Assembly: GCA_021462855.1 (NCBI GenBank)
Contig: JAJTXQ010000014.1
Span: forward strand, 338,182 to 402,181
Source: Dehalococcoidia bacterium
GTDB taxonomy: Bacteria; Chloroflexota; Dehalococcoidia; DSTF01; JACRBR01
Direction of reading: 5' to 3'
Length of the DNA: 64,000 nt
The notes under the pieces are model-generated. The model was not told the origin of the DNA. It made no database searches and was given only the letters and a program-made list of their open reading frames with translations. Shown one piece after another: positions 51,258-59,994 of the stretch (its first letter is position 1; each line of letters starts with the position of its first letter). Both the position numbers and the translations under genes were made by a program.

Positions 51258-51505
51258 TGCCCGGCAAATGGGTCCGCGGCGGCGAGCGCCCGCCCGGACG
51301 CGGCGGCGTCATCGTCGACGCCCGGGCGTTCGAGTTGCACGGCACGCCGTACGTCGCGCTTCGCTACCGCTTCGACGACGACCCGCCGGACGCCATGCGC
51401 GAGGCGCGCCTCTCCGCCGACATGACGTACGACGCACCGCAGCCCGGCGACCGCGTGATCATCGATGCCGTGCTCGGCGTGGTCGACCGCGTGCGCCGGG
51501 CGTAG
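51257..51505 (+). CDS. Hypothetical protein, end of thiolase/DUF35 operon
   Basis: 82 residues; the ATG at 51257 overlaps the DUF35 stop. No family recognised. The sequence alternates polar and hydrophobic residues (GGVIVDARAFELHGTPYVALRY) and ends in RVIIDAVLGVVDRVRRA, which suggests a small beta-rich fold with a C-terminal helix. No cysteines, signal peptide or membrane segment. Its tight coupling to the DUF35 gene suggests a subunit or a helper of the same complex. Confidence 0.6.
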   Translation: MPGKWVRGGERPPGRGGVIVDARAFELHGTPYVALRYRFDDDPPDAMREARLSADMTYDAPQPGDRVIIDAVLGVVDRVRRA

Positions 51506-51563
51506 GTCAGGTCCGGTAGCGCAGGATCGCTCCCACGCCGGGTTCACAACCGCGCATCGCCCG

Positions 51564-52211
51564 TCAGCGGAGGATGAACTGGCGCACGACCTCTTCGGCC
51601 AGCGAATCCACGACGAGGCCGGCGTCGCCGAGGTCGGGCGCCGGGCGGGTCGTCGTCACGCCGACGGCTCGCATCCCCGCCGCCTTCGCCGCTTGCAGCC
51701 CCGCCGGCGCGTCCTCGATGACCACGCAGGCGGCGGCGGCCACGCCGAGCCGGTGCGCCGCAACGAGGAACCCTTCCGGGTCCGGCTTGCCCTTCGTCGC
51801 GTCCTCCTCGGCGACGAGCGCGCCGAAGCGGCGGGCAAGGCCGAGCGTGTCGAGCGCCAGGTCGAGGTTCGCGCGTGGCGTGCTCGTCACGACGGCCGCA
51901 GCGACGGCGTGGACATCGAGCCAGTCGAGCAGCTCGCGGACCCCCGGCAGCACGGTCAGGCGCCCGCGCGCCCGTTCGCGGAACAGCGCCTCCTTGCGCG
52001 CGGCGAGCCGTCTGAACGCGCCGGGCGCGAGCCCCGGCCGCACACCGCCGATGATCGCGTCGTTGCGCAGCCCGAACGATCGATGGAAGTAGCCGTCCGG
52101 AGCGTCGGGCGCGTGCTCAAGCGCCCATGCTTCCCACGCCGCAAGGTGGTGCTCGCGGCTGTCGACGATCACGCCATCGAGGTCGAAGAGGACGGCGCGG
52201 TCACTCGGCAC
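51564..52211 (-). CDS. HAD-superfamily hydrolase, beta-phosphoglucomutase-like
   Basis: 215 residues with a C1-type helical cap. Motif I VLFDLDGVIVDS (residues 7-18), motif II AVVTSTPRAN, motif III KGKPDPEGFL and motif IV CVVIEDAPAGLQAAKAAGM are all intact. It should dephosphorylate or isomerise small sugar phosphates. The ATG at 52211 overlaps the end of the SprT-like gene by 11 bases, so the two are cotranscribed from the right. Substrate unknown. Confidence 0.9.
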   Translation of the reverse strand: MPSDRAVLFDLDGVIVDSREHHLAAWEAWALEHAPDAPDGYFHRSFGLRNDAIIGGVRPGLAPGAFRRLAARKEALFRERARGRLTVLPGVRELLDWLDVHAVAAAVVTSTPRANLDLALDTLGLARRFGALVAEEDATKGKPDPEGFLVAAHRLGVAAAACVVIEDAPAGLQAAKAAGMRAVGVTTTRPAPDLGDAGLVVDSLAEEVVRQFILR

Positions 52212-52797
52212 GGGGCGCGACGACGAGCCGGAAGCGCCGGTCGTACTGGCCGCGGCTGTAGCGCTCGCAGCAGGCGCGGCACGCGACCTTGTCGCGCCGC
52301 CGGCGCTGGTACGTGCGACGGCAGTTCGGGCAGTTCATCCGCCACATCCGCCGCTGCGCCCGCTCCTTATGTGCGAACGGAGGGCAGGTGATCGTGATCC
52401 GCGGGTCGAGCTCCTGCGCCACGGCGCGGAACTCGCGACCGTGCGGCGCGATCCGCCGGCCGTATCGCCAACGCGCCGCCCAGTGCGCCAGCTCGTGCTT
52501 CAGCACGAGCAGCGTGGCGTCGATGCCGTGGTCCCGGTGGTACAGCGTCGCGATGCGGATCTCGCCCGTATCCGGGTAGCACCGGCCGGCGCTCGATGTC
52601 ATGCGGTTGCTCAGCTCCAGGCGCGGATACGGCGAGCGCGGCATCGCCAGCACGTCGCGGAAGTGCTGCTTGATGACGCGGTCCATCGCGTCCTGCAGCT
52701 CGGCCTGGAGCCAGAACTCCGGGCCGCCGAGCGGCATCATGTAGCCTTCGCCGTTGATCGTCCGGTTAACCACGCTGCCCTCGAACGCTGCCGGCAA
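52201..52797 (-). CDS. SprT-like zinc metalloprotease family protein
   Basis: 198 residues. The protease site VLKHELAHWAARW (HExxH, about residues 98-110) is followed by HGREFRAVAQEL carrying the third ligand His. A C-terminal zinc ribbon shows CPNC and CRACC. SprT/Spartan proteins in eukaryotes cut DNA-protein crosslinks; the bacterial role is poorly known. The first 20 residues before MPLGGPEF may not all be translated. Overlaps the HAD gene. Confidence 0.85.
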   Translation of the reverse strand: MPAAFEGSVVNRTINGEGYMMPLGGPEFWLQAELQDAMDRVIKQHFRDVLAMPRSPYPRLELSNRMTSSAGRCYPDTGEIRIATLYHRDHGIDATLLVLKHELAHWAARWRYGRRIAPHGREFRAVAQELDPRITITCPPFAHKERAQRRMWRMNCPNCRRTYQRRRRDKVACRACCERYSRGQYDRRFRLVVAPRAE

Positions 52798-53174
52798 TCA
52801 TGCTCAATCCCTGTACGGGGCTACCTCGATCATCGGATGGCCGGGCCCTTCTGCCAGTGGCAGGCGGGCCTTCCCGCGGGAAGATCGCGGGGGCGGTCGG
52901 GGGCATCTTACAACGCGCGGGATCGGCCGTGGGGCCGCTCCGTGGCGCTCCGAAGTCAAATCCCCTGGAACGCGCCAAAATCTTTCGCTCGCATGTCAAC
53001 GTCCGTTCGGGCAACCGCATCGCCGGCCGGCCGTGGCATCGTTTTGTTCTATCGCCGCGGCCGCCGACGCCGGCGCCCACCGCTCGCATACGCGGCTCCT
53101 GGAGACTGGACGCTACGCCGCCCGCCTGAGACGATGCGCCTGACGGACGGCACGCAGCGAGAAGGAGACCGCGC
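52798..53174. other. 377-base gene-free region between SprT-like and YbjQ genes
   Basis: This divergent spacer has no convincing gene. A compound hairpin lies at 52844-52870: GGCCC/GGGCC outside, CTGCC/GGCAG inside, AGT loop, directly followed by TTCCCGCGGGAA, a palindrome. From about 52970 to 53050 the sequence is less GC-rich (ATCTTTCGCTCGC, GTTTTGTTCTATCGC) and probably holds the promoters for one or both neighbours, though no clear hexamer pair stands out. Frames open here have none of the codon bias of the neighbours. Confidence 0.5.
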
Positions 53175-53489
53175 ATGCTCATCAGCACGACTACGGCGAT
53201 CGAAGGGCGGCCCGTCGCCGAGTACCTCGGCGTCGTCACCGGCGAGTCGATCCTCGGCGCGAACATCTTCCGCGACATTGGCGCGCAGATCCGCAACATC
53301 ACCGGCGGCCGCGCCGCAGGCTACGAGAAGGAATTGCGCCGCGGCCGCGACGAGGCGATGGCCGAGTTGACACAGGCCGCCACCGACATGGGCGCGGACG
53401 CGGTCATCGGCGTCGATATCGATTACGAGACGGTCGGCGGGTCAATGCTCATGGTGACGGTGTCCGGCACGGCGGTGAAGCTGGGGTGA
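53175..53489 (+). CDS. YbjQ/UPF0145 heavy-metal-binding-like protein
   Basis: 104 residues. Family blocks: [59 protein letters not shown]-like ending. The fold forms pentamers with a possible metal pore; the role is unknown. GAGAAGGAGA precedes the ATG at 53175. Its stop overlaps the start of the selenoprotein gene (GTGA at 53486-53489), so the two are likely a unit. Confidence 0.9.
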   Translation: MLISTTTAIEGRPVAEYLGVVTGESILGANIFRDIGAQIRNITGGRAAGYEKELRRGRDEAMAELTQAATDMGADAVIGVDIDYETVGGSMLMVTVSGTAVKLG

Positions 53490-54367
53490 GCATGGAAGTC
53501 GACAGCTACAAGTGGCTGCCCCCGTCGCTGAAGGCGTGGTCCGCGAACCTCGCCGTACCGCCGTACGACGACGTGCCATGGACGCCGCTCGCCCGGCCGC
53601 TCGCCGAAGCGCGCATCGCGCTCGTGACGACGGCCGGGATCAACGTGCGCGGCGCGGAGCCGCCGTTCGACTACGAGCGCGAGCAGGACCACCCGAACTG
53701 GGGCGACCCGACGTACCGCGTCCTGCCGCGCGACCTGCGCCAGGAGCAGGTGCAGACCGGGCACCTGCACATCAACAACGACGACATCGACCGCGACGTG
53801 AACATCGCGCTGCCCGTGCACCGCATGCTCGAACTCGAGGCGGCGGGCGTCGTCGGCAGCCTTTCGCCGCGCAACTTCTCGTTCATGGGCTACCAGCCCG
53901 ACACGACCGAGTGGCGCGAGCGCTACGGCCCCGAAGCGGCCGCGCTGATGAAGGACGACCGCGTCGACGGCGTCGTCCTGACGCCCGTGTGACCGGACTG
54001 CTGCCGCGCCGTGAATGCGCTGGCACGCACGTTCGAGGCAGCCGGCCTCAGCACCGTCGTCGTCAACATGATGCCGGCTTGGGGCGGGCGGTACGGCACG
54101 CCGCGCACGCTCGGCGTCGAATTCCCGTTCGGGCACACGCTCGGCCTTCCCGGCGACGCGGCGATGCAGACGCGCGTGCTCCGGGCGGCGCTCTCCCTCC
54201 TTGAATCGGCCCGCCCACCCGGGCCGGTCGTCGCGCACTTCCAGGAACCATGGCCGGGCGACTTCGACGTGTGGAAGAAGGCGTGGCACCCGCCCGTGCC
54301 TTCGCCGATGATCCGCTGGCTGAAGGAGCAGGCGCTGAAGCGGCGCGCCGAGGCCGCGGACAGCTGA
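53486..54367 (+). CDS. GrdB/PrdB-family reductase subunit, putative selenoprotein (in-frame UGA)
   Basis: Read through the TGA at 53990-53992 this gives 293 residues with Sec at 169. The two halves are in the same frame. The site reads [16 protein letters not shown], matching the redox motif of glycine/D-proline reductase B-type proteins, and both flanks continue a single fold ([13 protein letters not shown] before, [17 protein letters not shown] after). A SECIS-like hairpin follows (53999-54029). Start GTG 53486 overlaps YbjQ; ATG 53492 is the alternative. No sel genes are in the window. The other reading is a gene broken by a stop. Confidence 0.82.
53999..54029 (+). promoter_or_regulatory. 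SECIS-like hairpin after the in-frame UGA
   Basis: TGC-TGCC-GCGC (53999-54009) pairs with GCGC-T-GGCA-C-GCA (54017-54029): 11 pairs with bulged T54021 and C54026. The seven-base apical loop CGTGAAT is at 54010-54016. Counting the U of UGA as 1, G22-U23 of the loop lie within one base of the G23-U24 pair that SelB reads in E. coli fdhF. The bulged U is on the opposite arm from the E. coli U17, so SelB recognition is unproven. Confidence 0.55.
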
Positions 54368-54428
54368 CCGTCTGCTACAATCCGGCGCACATCCGCCGGG
54401 ATCCTTCATGCAATCATTCGGAGCAACG

Positions 54429-55664
54429 ATGTCGCTCGAGATCAGGCCGTATCGTGAAGACGAGGCCGACGCGTTCTACCGCGTGCCGTCGATCGTCTTC
54501 GGCAACTACACGGGACAACCACGATCGCCGGAAGCCAGCGCCGGCATGCTCCCCGACTGGTCGCTTTGCGCGTTCGAGGACGGCGAATTGGCGACCGCAT
54601 ACGGCGCCTTCCCGTTCACCATGCGCTTCAACGGCGGCGAAGCGCCGGCCGCCGGCGTGTCGTTCGTCGGCACGCTGCCGCACTGGCGGCGACGCGGCCA
54701 CCTGCGCAAGATCATGGAGGCAGACTTCCGTCGCCGCTACGAGCAGCGCATGCAGCCACTGGCGATCCTGCTCGCGTCGATCGCAGCGATCTACCAGCGC
54801 TACGGCTACGCCGTCTGCTCGTCGAAGTACCGATACGCGATCGACCCGCGCTGGATCGGCTTCGCGCCGTCGCTGCCGCGGCCACAGGGCACGTGGCGCG
54901 AGGTGATGAAGGACGACATCGCCGTCGTGCAGGAGATCTACCGCCAGTTCATCGCCGGGCGCACGGGCTACCTGCACCGCGCGCCGATCATGTGGGAGAT
55001 GCTGCTTGGCCTGCACCCCGAACTCGGCGGGGGCGAGTACGGCGCGAGCATCGCGGCGGTGTACGAGGAGGACGGCGCGCCGCGCGGGTATGTGCTGTAC
55101 GGGGCCAAGGGCTTCGAGACGCACCCGGACGGCGCGGGCCCCGGACAGCGCGTCATGGTCCGGGACTACGCATGGCTCACCCCCGGCGCCTGCAGGGCGA
55201 TGTGGGAGTACTTCAAGACGTTCGACCTCGCCGCGCGCATCCACGTCGACCGCGCGCCCGTCGATGACCCGGCATTCGACATCATGCTCGACCCGCGGGA
55301 GTTGAATGCGACGCGCGGCGACTGGCTGCTCGGTCGCGTCATCGACGTGGAGCGGCTCGTCCCGCTGCGGCGCTACGGCCGCGAAGGCCGCGCCGTGCTC
55401 GATCTGCGCGACGAGATGTGCCCGTGGAACGAAGGACGCTGGCTGATCGAGACAGGCGGGGAACAGACGTCGGTCCGGCGCACAAACGAGACGCCCGACC
55501 TCTCGCTCGACGTCTCGGCGCTTGCGCAGGTCCTCTTCGGTCAGGTCGCGCCGTCGCGCGCCGTGCGCTACGGCCGCGGCGAAGCGTCGCCGAACGCCGA
55601 CCTGGCGCGGCTCGACGCGATCTTCCGCACGGACTACGCGCCGTTCTGCCCCGACATGTTCTAG
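54429..55664 (+). CDS. Eis-like GNAT N-acetyltransferase
   Basis: 411 residues. The N-terminal GNAT domain begins LEIRPYREDEADAFYRV, and VSFVGTLPHWRRRGHLRKIM (about residues 78-97) is the acetyl-CoA loop. A second GNAT-like half and a C-terminal SCP2-like domain follow, as in Eis, where the terminal carboxylate is catalytic; here it ends CPDMF. Such enzymes acetylate amines on drugs, peptides or proteins. GGAGC lies five bases before the ATG at 54429; a -10-like TACAAT is at 54376-54381. An upstream in-frame ATG at 54408 is less likely. Confidence 0.88.
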   Translation: MSLEIRPYREDEADAFYRVPSIVFGNYTGQPRSPEASAGMLPDWSLCAFEDGELATAYGAFPFTMRFNGGEAPAAGVSFVGTLPHWRRRGHLRKIMEADFRRRYEQRMQPLAILLASIAAIYQRYGYAVCSSKYRYAIDPRWIGFAPSLPRPQGTWREVMKDDIAVVQEIYRQFIAGRTGYLHRAPIMWEMLLGLHPELGGGEYGASIAAVYEEDGAPRGYVLYGAKGFETHPDGAGPGQRVMVRDYAWLTPGACRAMWEYFKTFDLAARIHVDRAPVDDPAFDIMLDPRELNATRGDWLLGRVIDVERLVPLRRYGREGRAVLDLRDEMCPWNEGRWLIETGGEQTSVRRTNETPDLSLDVSALAQVLFGQVAPSRAVRYGRGEASPNADLARLDAIFRTDYAPFCPDMF

Positions 55665-56041
55665 GCGCCCGCTGATCCGGTGATCGACAGCAGGTTGCCG
55701 TCCGGGTCGCGGAACCAGGCGATCCTGGCGCCGCCCGGCGAAGCCCAGACGCCGCGGTCATCCTGCTCCATGCCCGGGTAGCGCTCGAACGTCACGCCGC
55801 GCGCCACCATCGCGCCGGCCGTCGCGGCGATGTCGTCGACGCGCCAGCCGAGCACCGTGTGCGGCGCCGGCGCGAGTTCCCGCACCTTCGCGATGCGCAG
55901 CGCCGTGCCCGCACAGTCGAACACCAGCGCGTACGGCTCATCGGCGGTCAGGCGCAGGCCCAGCACGCCCTCGTAGAATGCGCGCGCACGCTCGGCATCG
56001 ACCGTGGCGACGAACGCGATGACAGGAGCGGACCCGAGCAC
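55661..56041 (-). CDS. VOC-superfamily protein
   Basis: 126 residues with two beta-alpha-beta-beta-beta units: VIAFVATVDAERARAFYEGVLGLRL at the start and GGARIAWFRDPDGNLLSITG at the end. This matches glyoxalase/bleomycin-resistance-like proteins; the fold's substrate cannot be read. It starts five bases after the aminotransferase stop, so it is the last gene of a minus-strand operon. Its end overlaps the end of the convergent Eis-like gene by four bases. Confidence 0.85.
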   Translation of the reverse strand: MLGSAPVIAFVATVDAERARAFYEGVLGLRLTADEPYALVFDCAGTALRIAKVRELAPAPHTVLGWRVDDIAATAGAMVARGVTFERYPGMEQDDRGVWASPGGARIAWFRDPDGNLLSITGSAGA

Positions 56042-56046
56042 GCCGG

Positions 56047-57237
56047 TTACTTTGTCGCGACCGGGTGGCGCGAGACAAAGCGGCGGATGCGCTCCATCGC
56101 TTCTTCGAGCTGCTCGTATGCGGCCGCGTAGCAGATGCGCACGTGGCCGGCGCCGGCCTCGCCGAACGCCGAGCCCGGGATGACGGCGACGCGCTCCTCG
56201 AGCAGCAGCCGCTCGGCGAATGTCTCGTCGTTCATGCCGGTGCCACCGACGTGCGGGAAGGCGTAGAACGCGCCCTTCGGCTCTCCGCAGGGCAGGCCCA
56301 TGCCATTCAGCGCGTTCACGACGAGCTGTCGCCGCCGGTCGTACTCGGCGACCATGCCGCGCACGTCCTCCTCGCCGTGGTTCAGCGCCTCGAGCGCGGC
56401 GAACTGGGCGGCGGTGGGCGCCGACATCATCACGTACTGGTGCACCTTCATCATCGCCTCGGTCAGCTCATTGCGCGCACAGGTGTACGCCAGCCGCCAG
56501 CCCGTCATCGCGTATGCCTTCGAGAAGCCGCCGAGCACGATCGTCCGCTCGCGCATCCCGGGCAGCGACGCGAACGCGACGTGCTCCGTGCCATAGACCA
56601 GGCGGTCGTATATCTCGTCGGAGATCACGAACAGGTTGTGCCGCTCGACGATGCGCGCGACCTCCTCCATCACGTCGCGCGGCATCACCGCGCCCGTTGG
56701 GTTCGCCGGGTACCCGATGAGCAGCGCCTTGGTGCGCGGCGTGATGCGCGATTCGATGTCGGCCGGGTGCAGCATGAAATCATCGTGGGAGCGCGTCGGC
56801 ACCTGCGTGTAGACTCCGCCGGCGAGCAGCACGCACGGCAGGTAGGCGACGTACCCGGGATCCGGGCTCAGCACTTCGTCGCCGGGGTCGATGATCGCCT
56901 CCAGCGCCAGGATCAGCGCCTCGCTGACGCCTGCCGTGACGATGATCTCTGTCCCGGAGTCGTAGCGCAGGCCATAGAGCCGGTTGAGATGCCGTGAGAT
57001 CGCCTGCCGCAGCTCCACCAGCCCGTAGTTCGACGTGTAGTACGTCTCCCCGTCCTCGATGCTGCGGATCGCGGCCTGGCGGATGTGGTTTGGCGTCACG
57101 AAGTCGGGCTGGCCCACGCCGAGCGAGATGACGCCCTCGATGCTCGCGAGCAGGTCGAAGAACCTGCGGATGCCGGACGACGGGATAGCCTGGACGTGCT
57201 GGGAGATGTTGCCGCGGTGCGTTACGCCATCATGCAT
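56047..57237 (-). CDS. PLP-dependent aminotransferase, class I/II
   Basis: 396 residues. Fold type I motifs: ISLGVGQPDFVTP, YTSNYGLVELRQAISRHLNRLYG, IGYPANPTGAVM, VISDEIYDRLVYG, and the PLP lysine in VLGGFSKAYAMTGWRLAYT (about residues 232-250). This group includes aspartate, aromatic and LL-DAP aminotransferases; the specificity is not evident. Its start overlaps the end of the small gene upstream (57230) by eight bases. The VOC gene follows. Confidence 0.92.
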   Translation of the reverse strand: MHDGVTHRGNISQHVQAIPSSGIRRFFDLLASIEGVISLGVGQPDFVTPNHIRQAAIRSIEDGETYYTSNYGLVELRQAISRHLNRLYGLRYDSGTEIIVTAGVSEALILALEAIIDPGDEVLSPDPGYVAYLPCVLLAGGVYTQVPTRSHDDFMLHPADIESRITPRTKALLIGYPANPTGAVMPRDVMEEVARIVERHNLFVISDEIYDRLVYGTEHVAFASLPGMRERTIVLGGFSKAYAMTGWRLAYTCARNELTEAMMKVHQYVMMSAPTAAQFAALEALNHGEEDVRGMVAEYDRRRQLVVNALNGMGLPCGEPKGAFYAFPHVGGTGMNDETFAERLLLEERVAVIPGSAFGEAGAGHVRICYAAAYEQLEEAMERIRRFVSRHPVATK

Positions 57238-57526
57238 CGTCCTGCGCCCGGCCCCTCCTGCGCACCACCGGCGCGCCGTCCTTCGCCATCACGCCCGACC
57301 AGAGGTCGAGTTCCGGCACATAATACATCAGCATCGATTCCCCGCCGGCGAGCAGCACGCGGAAGCCGATGCGCTCCTCCTCGCGCCAGCGCGCGAGCAC
57401 ACCCGCGACCTCGATGCGGCGGCCGTCGCGCTCGACCCACAGCGGCCGCTCGGGATACGACGCGCCAGCGTACGCGCCGACCGTGAGGGCGAACGCCCGC
57501 AGCCCGTCCTCCTCGTCCCTATCCAT
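57230..57526 (-). CDS. Hypothetical protein in aminotransferase operon
   Basis: 98 residues from the ATG at 57526-57524 (MDRDEEDGLRAFALTVG). The middle shows WVERDGRRIEVAGVLARWREEERIGFRVLLAGG, which reads as a small beta-rich fold, followed by MLMYYVPELDLWSG and a basic tail. No family recognised. It overlaps the genes on both sides by eight bases each, which strongly supports translation. The frame is open upstream but only as the shadow of the neighbour gene. Confidence 0.6.
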   Translation of the reverse strand: MDRDEEDGLRAFALTVGAYAGASYPERPLWVERDGRRIEVAGVLARWREEERIGFRVLLAGGESMLMYYVPELDLWSGVMAKDGAPVVRRRGRAQDDA

Positions 57527-57830
57527 TCGAGATGAGGTACACGCCGTCGCCCTGCTCGACGACGATGCGCTCGCCGCGCTCGAACCGCAGCAGGTGGCGC
57601 AGGTGCCCGAGCTCGAGGTGAAGGTGCTGGTGCGCCGGCGGCACGCAGTCGCAGTCCTCGGCCACGATGCGCGTGGCGAAACGCTGCCCGGCCGCCTCCA
57701 CACCGAACTCCCGCATCGGCGGCGGGAACGCGCGCCATCGCGCCTTCTCGATGAGCAGCGTACCGGTGGCGACATCCTCGGCGGACAGCTTCCTTATGTA
57801 AGGCGATCTGAGCGTCTTCCCGGCCGGCAT
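57519..57830 (-). CDS. Hypothetical protein, first gene of aminotransferase operon
   Basis: 103 residues from the ATG at 57830-57828 (MPAGKTLRSPYIRKL). A run of His, Leu and Glu in AHQHLHLELGHLRHLLRFERGERIVVEQGDG suggests a helical hairpin or possible metal site; CDC occurs at about residue 69. No family recognised. On the minus strand a -10-like TATACT lies at 57842-57837, only six bases before the ATG, so the message may be leaderless. It overlaps the next gene by eight bases. Confidence 0.6.
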   Translation of the reverse strand: MPAGKTLRSPYIRKLSAEDVATGTLLIEKARWRAFPPPMREFGVEAAGQRFATRIVAEDCDCVPPAHQHLHLELGHLRHLLRFERGERIVVEQGDGVYLISNG

Positions 57831-57900
57831 GCGCCAAGTATACGGCTGCGGCGCCATGCGGCGGCCGCACGCGGCGCCGCCAGCAGCAATCGCGCCTGGC

Positions 57901-58443
57901 CTACGGCTTCGCGACCGTCCACACGCCGCCGAGTCCCTCCCCGTTCGTGTCCCCCGGCGCCTCGTCGTTCGCGAAGTAGTACAGCGGCAGGCCCTTGTAC
58001 GTCACCTGCGTCCCGCCATCACCCCGCGCGATCGTCGCGACATCGCCCGTGACGTCGGCGGACTTCGCCGGCGCCGCGCCGGTGATCAGCGGCGGCCAGG
58101 CGGTCGCGCATCCGCCGACGCAGGCGCTCTTGCCGCTGCCGGCAGTGTCGTTCGCGAACACGTAGAGCGTCATGCCGGCGGCGTCGGCCAGCACGGGCCC
58201 GAGCGTCGCCGTCTGCGCGACCTGCAGCGCAATCGCCGGCGCCGCCGTCGGGTTGGCGGCCGGCGTGCGCACGACCGTCGGGGCGCCGCTTGCCGGCGAG
58301 CCGGCGGCGCTGGTCGCGGCGGGCGTCCCGTCGCCGCCTCCATCGTCGTCGTCGGCGCAGGCCATGGCAAACGCCGATGCCGCCGCGAGTAGCGCCAGTG
58401 CGGTGATGGTGAACCGCGAACGTCGGCTGAAGTGGTGGAACAT
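57901..58443 (-). CDS. Secreted repeat lipoprotein (YxFxxD type)
   Basis: 180 residues. A lipoprotein signal (ITALALLAAASAFAMAC, Cys near residue 29) is followed by an acidic and Thr/Pro-rich linker. Two copies of a short repeat then follow: GMTLYVFANDTAGSGKSACVG...WPPL (about 90-118) and GLPLYYFANDEAPGDTNGEG (about 149-168). The LY-x-FAND words are the hallmark of a widespread exported family of unknown function. Cys-Val-Gly-Gly-Cys in the first repeat may form a disulfide. It is encoded just ahead of, and on the same strand as, the hypothetical gene at 57519. Confidence 0.88.
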   Translation of the reverse strand: MFHHFSRRSRFTITALALLAAASAFAMACADDDDGGGDGTPAATSAAGSPASGAPTVVRTPAANPTAAPAIALQVAQTATLGPVLADAAGMTLYVFANDTAGSGKSACVGGCATAWPPLITGAAPAKSADVTGDVATIARGDGGTQVTYKGLPLYYFANDEAPGDTNGEGLGGVWTVAKP

Positions 58444-58525
58444 CGTCTCCTCCCGTGGTTTGCGCGGGCGCGCGGTGCAGTCCGTTACGGAGGATATACG
58501 GGGGCGTGCGGGCGCCGGATGGGCC

Positions 58526-59992
58526 TCAGGCGGTCAGCGCCGGAGCGCGCATGTGCCAGTCCGCCGTCTGCTCGAAGGCGCGGGCCGCGCGCAGCACCGT
58601 CGCCTCATCGAACGGCTTGCCGATGATCTGCAGGCCCACCGGAAGCCCGTCGACGAACCCCGCCGGCACGGATATCCCGGGCAGCCCGGCGATGTTCACC
58701 GGCAGCGTGAACACGTCGTTCAGGTACATCGCGTACGGGTCGTCCGCCTTCTCGCCGATCTTGAACGCCGGCGTCGGCGTCACCGGCGAGACGATGACGT
58801 CGCATCGCTCGAACGCCGCGTCGAACTCGCGGCGGATCACCGTACGCACCTTCTGCGCCTTCAGGTAGTACGCGTCGTAATAGCCGGAGGACAGCGCGTA
58901 CGTGCCGATCATGATGCGGCGCTTCACCTCTGCGCCGAAGCCGCGGCCGCGCGTCTCCTCCATGTTCTCCCACATCGACTCGCCGCGCTGCCACGAGAAG
59001 CCGTACTTCACGCCGTCGTATCGCGCCAGGTTCGCCGACGCCTCGCTCGGCGCGATGATGTAGTACACGGCGAGCGCCGCCTCCGTGCTCGGCAGCGTCA
59101 GGTCGAGGTCGACGGTGGCGCCCTGCGCCTCGAACGCGCGCAGCGCATCTTCGATGCAGCGGCGGACGCCGGCGTCGAGCGTCGGCGGCATGTACTCGCG
59201 CGGCACGCCAACGCGCAGCCCGCGCGCGCCGGCGTCGATCCCCGCAGCGAAGTCAGGCGTATCAACCGGCGCAGACGTCGCATCGCCCGGGTCGTGTCCG
59301 CTAATGGCGTTGAGCACCGTCGCGCAGTCACGCACGTCGCGGGTGAACGGGCCGATCTGGTCGAGCGAGCTGGCGAACGCCACGAGCCCGTACCGGCTGA
59401 CGCGCCCGTACGTCGGCTTCATCCCGACGACGCCGCAGAGCGCCGCGGGCTGCCGGATGCTGCCGCCGGTGTCCGAGCCGAGCGCATACGTGGCCTCGCG
59501 CGCCGCGACGGCTGCCGCCGACCCGCCCGACGAGCCGCCCGGCACGCGCTCCAGGTCCCACGGGTTCCGCGTGGTGAAGAACGCCGAGTTCTCGGTCGAC
59601 GACCCCATCGCGAACTCATCCATGTTCGTCTTGCCGACGCTGACGGCGCCCGCTTCAGCGAGCCGCCGGACAACCGTCGCATCGTACGGCGGGACGAAGT
59701 GCTCGAGCATGCGCGAGCTGCACGTCGTCGGCACACCGGCCGTCGAGAGCACGTCCTTCAGCGCGACCGGCACGCCGAGCAACGGCCCGCGCTCGCCCGC
59801 GGCAAGCCGCTTGTCGGCGGCGTCGGCCTGCGCCAGCGCGCGCTCGCCGGTCACCGTCACGAACGCCTTCACGCGGTCATCGACCGCGGCGATGCGGTCG
59901 AGCGCCGCCTGCGTCAACTCGCGCGACGAAACCTCGCGCTTCGCCAGCAGGCCCGCGGCGGCGTGGACCGTCAGGTCGGTCAGGTCGGGCAT
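58526..59992 (-). CDS. gatA: Aspartyl/glutamyl-tRNA amidotransferase subunit A
   Basis: 488 residues, standard for GatA. The amidase catalytic triad is present: Lys in [12 protein letters not shown] (about residue 77), the cis-Ser in [16 protein letters not shown] and the nucleophile Ser in [12 protein letters not shown] (about 150-180). It releases ammonia from glutamine for transamidation of Glu-tRNA-Gln or Asp-tRNA-Asn. The ATG at 59992-59990 follows gatC by two bases. gatB is not in the window. The same frame is open upstream inside gatC but is not coding there. Confidence 0.95.
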   Translation of the reverse strand: MPDLTDLTVHAAAGLLAKREVSSRELTQAALDRIAAVDDRVKAFVTVTGERALAQADAADKRLAAGERGPLLGVPVALKDVLSTAGVPTTCSSRMLEHFVPPYDATVVRRLAEAGAVSVGKTNMDEFAMGSSTENSAFFTTRNPWDLERVPGGSSGGSAAAVAAREATYALGSDTGGSIRQPAALCGVVGMKPTYGRVSRYGLVAFASSLDQIGPFTRDVRDCATVLNAISGHDPGDATSAPVDTPDFAAGIDAGARGLRVGVPREYMPPTLDAGVRRCIEDALRAFEAQGATVDLDLTLPSTEAALAVYYIIAPSEASANLARYDGVKYGFSWQRGESMWENMEETRGRGFGAEVKRRIMIGTYALSSGYYDAYYLKAQKVRTVIRREFDAAFERCDVIVSPVTPTPAFKIGEKADDPYAMYLNDVFTLPVNIAGLPGISVPAGFVDGLPVGLQIIGKPFDEATVLRAARAFEQTADWHMRAPALTA

Positions 59993-59994
59993 CG

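Noticed and set aside
52800-53129. 110-codon open frame in the SprT/YbjQ spacer
   Set aside because: It crosses the hairpin and low-GC part of the spacer, has no ribosome-binding site and its translation looks random.
53486-53992. Separate short gene ending at TGA, with a second gene beginning at 54011
   Set aside because: Neither half is a complete fold, both lie in one frame and the TGA is at the redox-motif position; readthrough as selenocysteine is the better explanation, though a pseudogene is not excluded.
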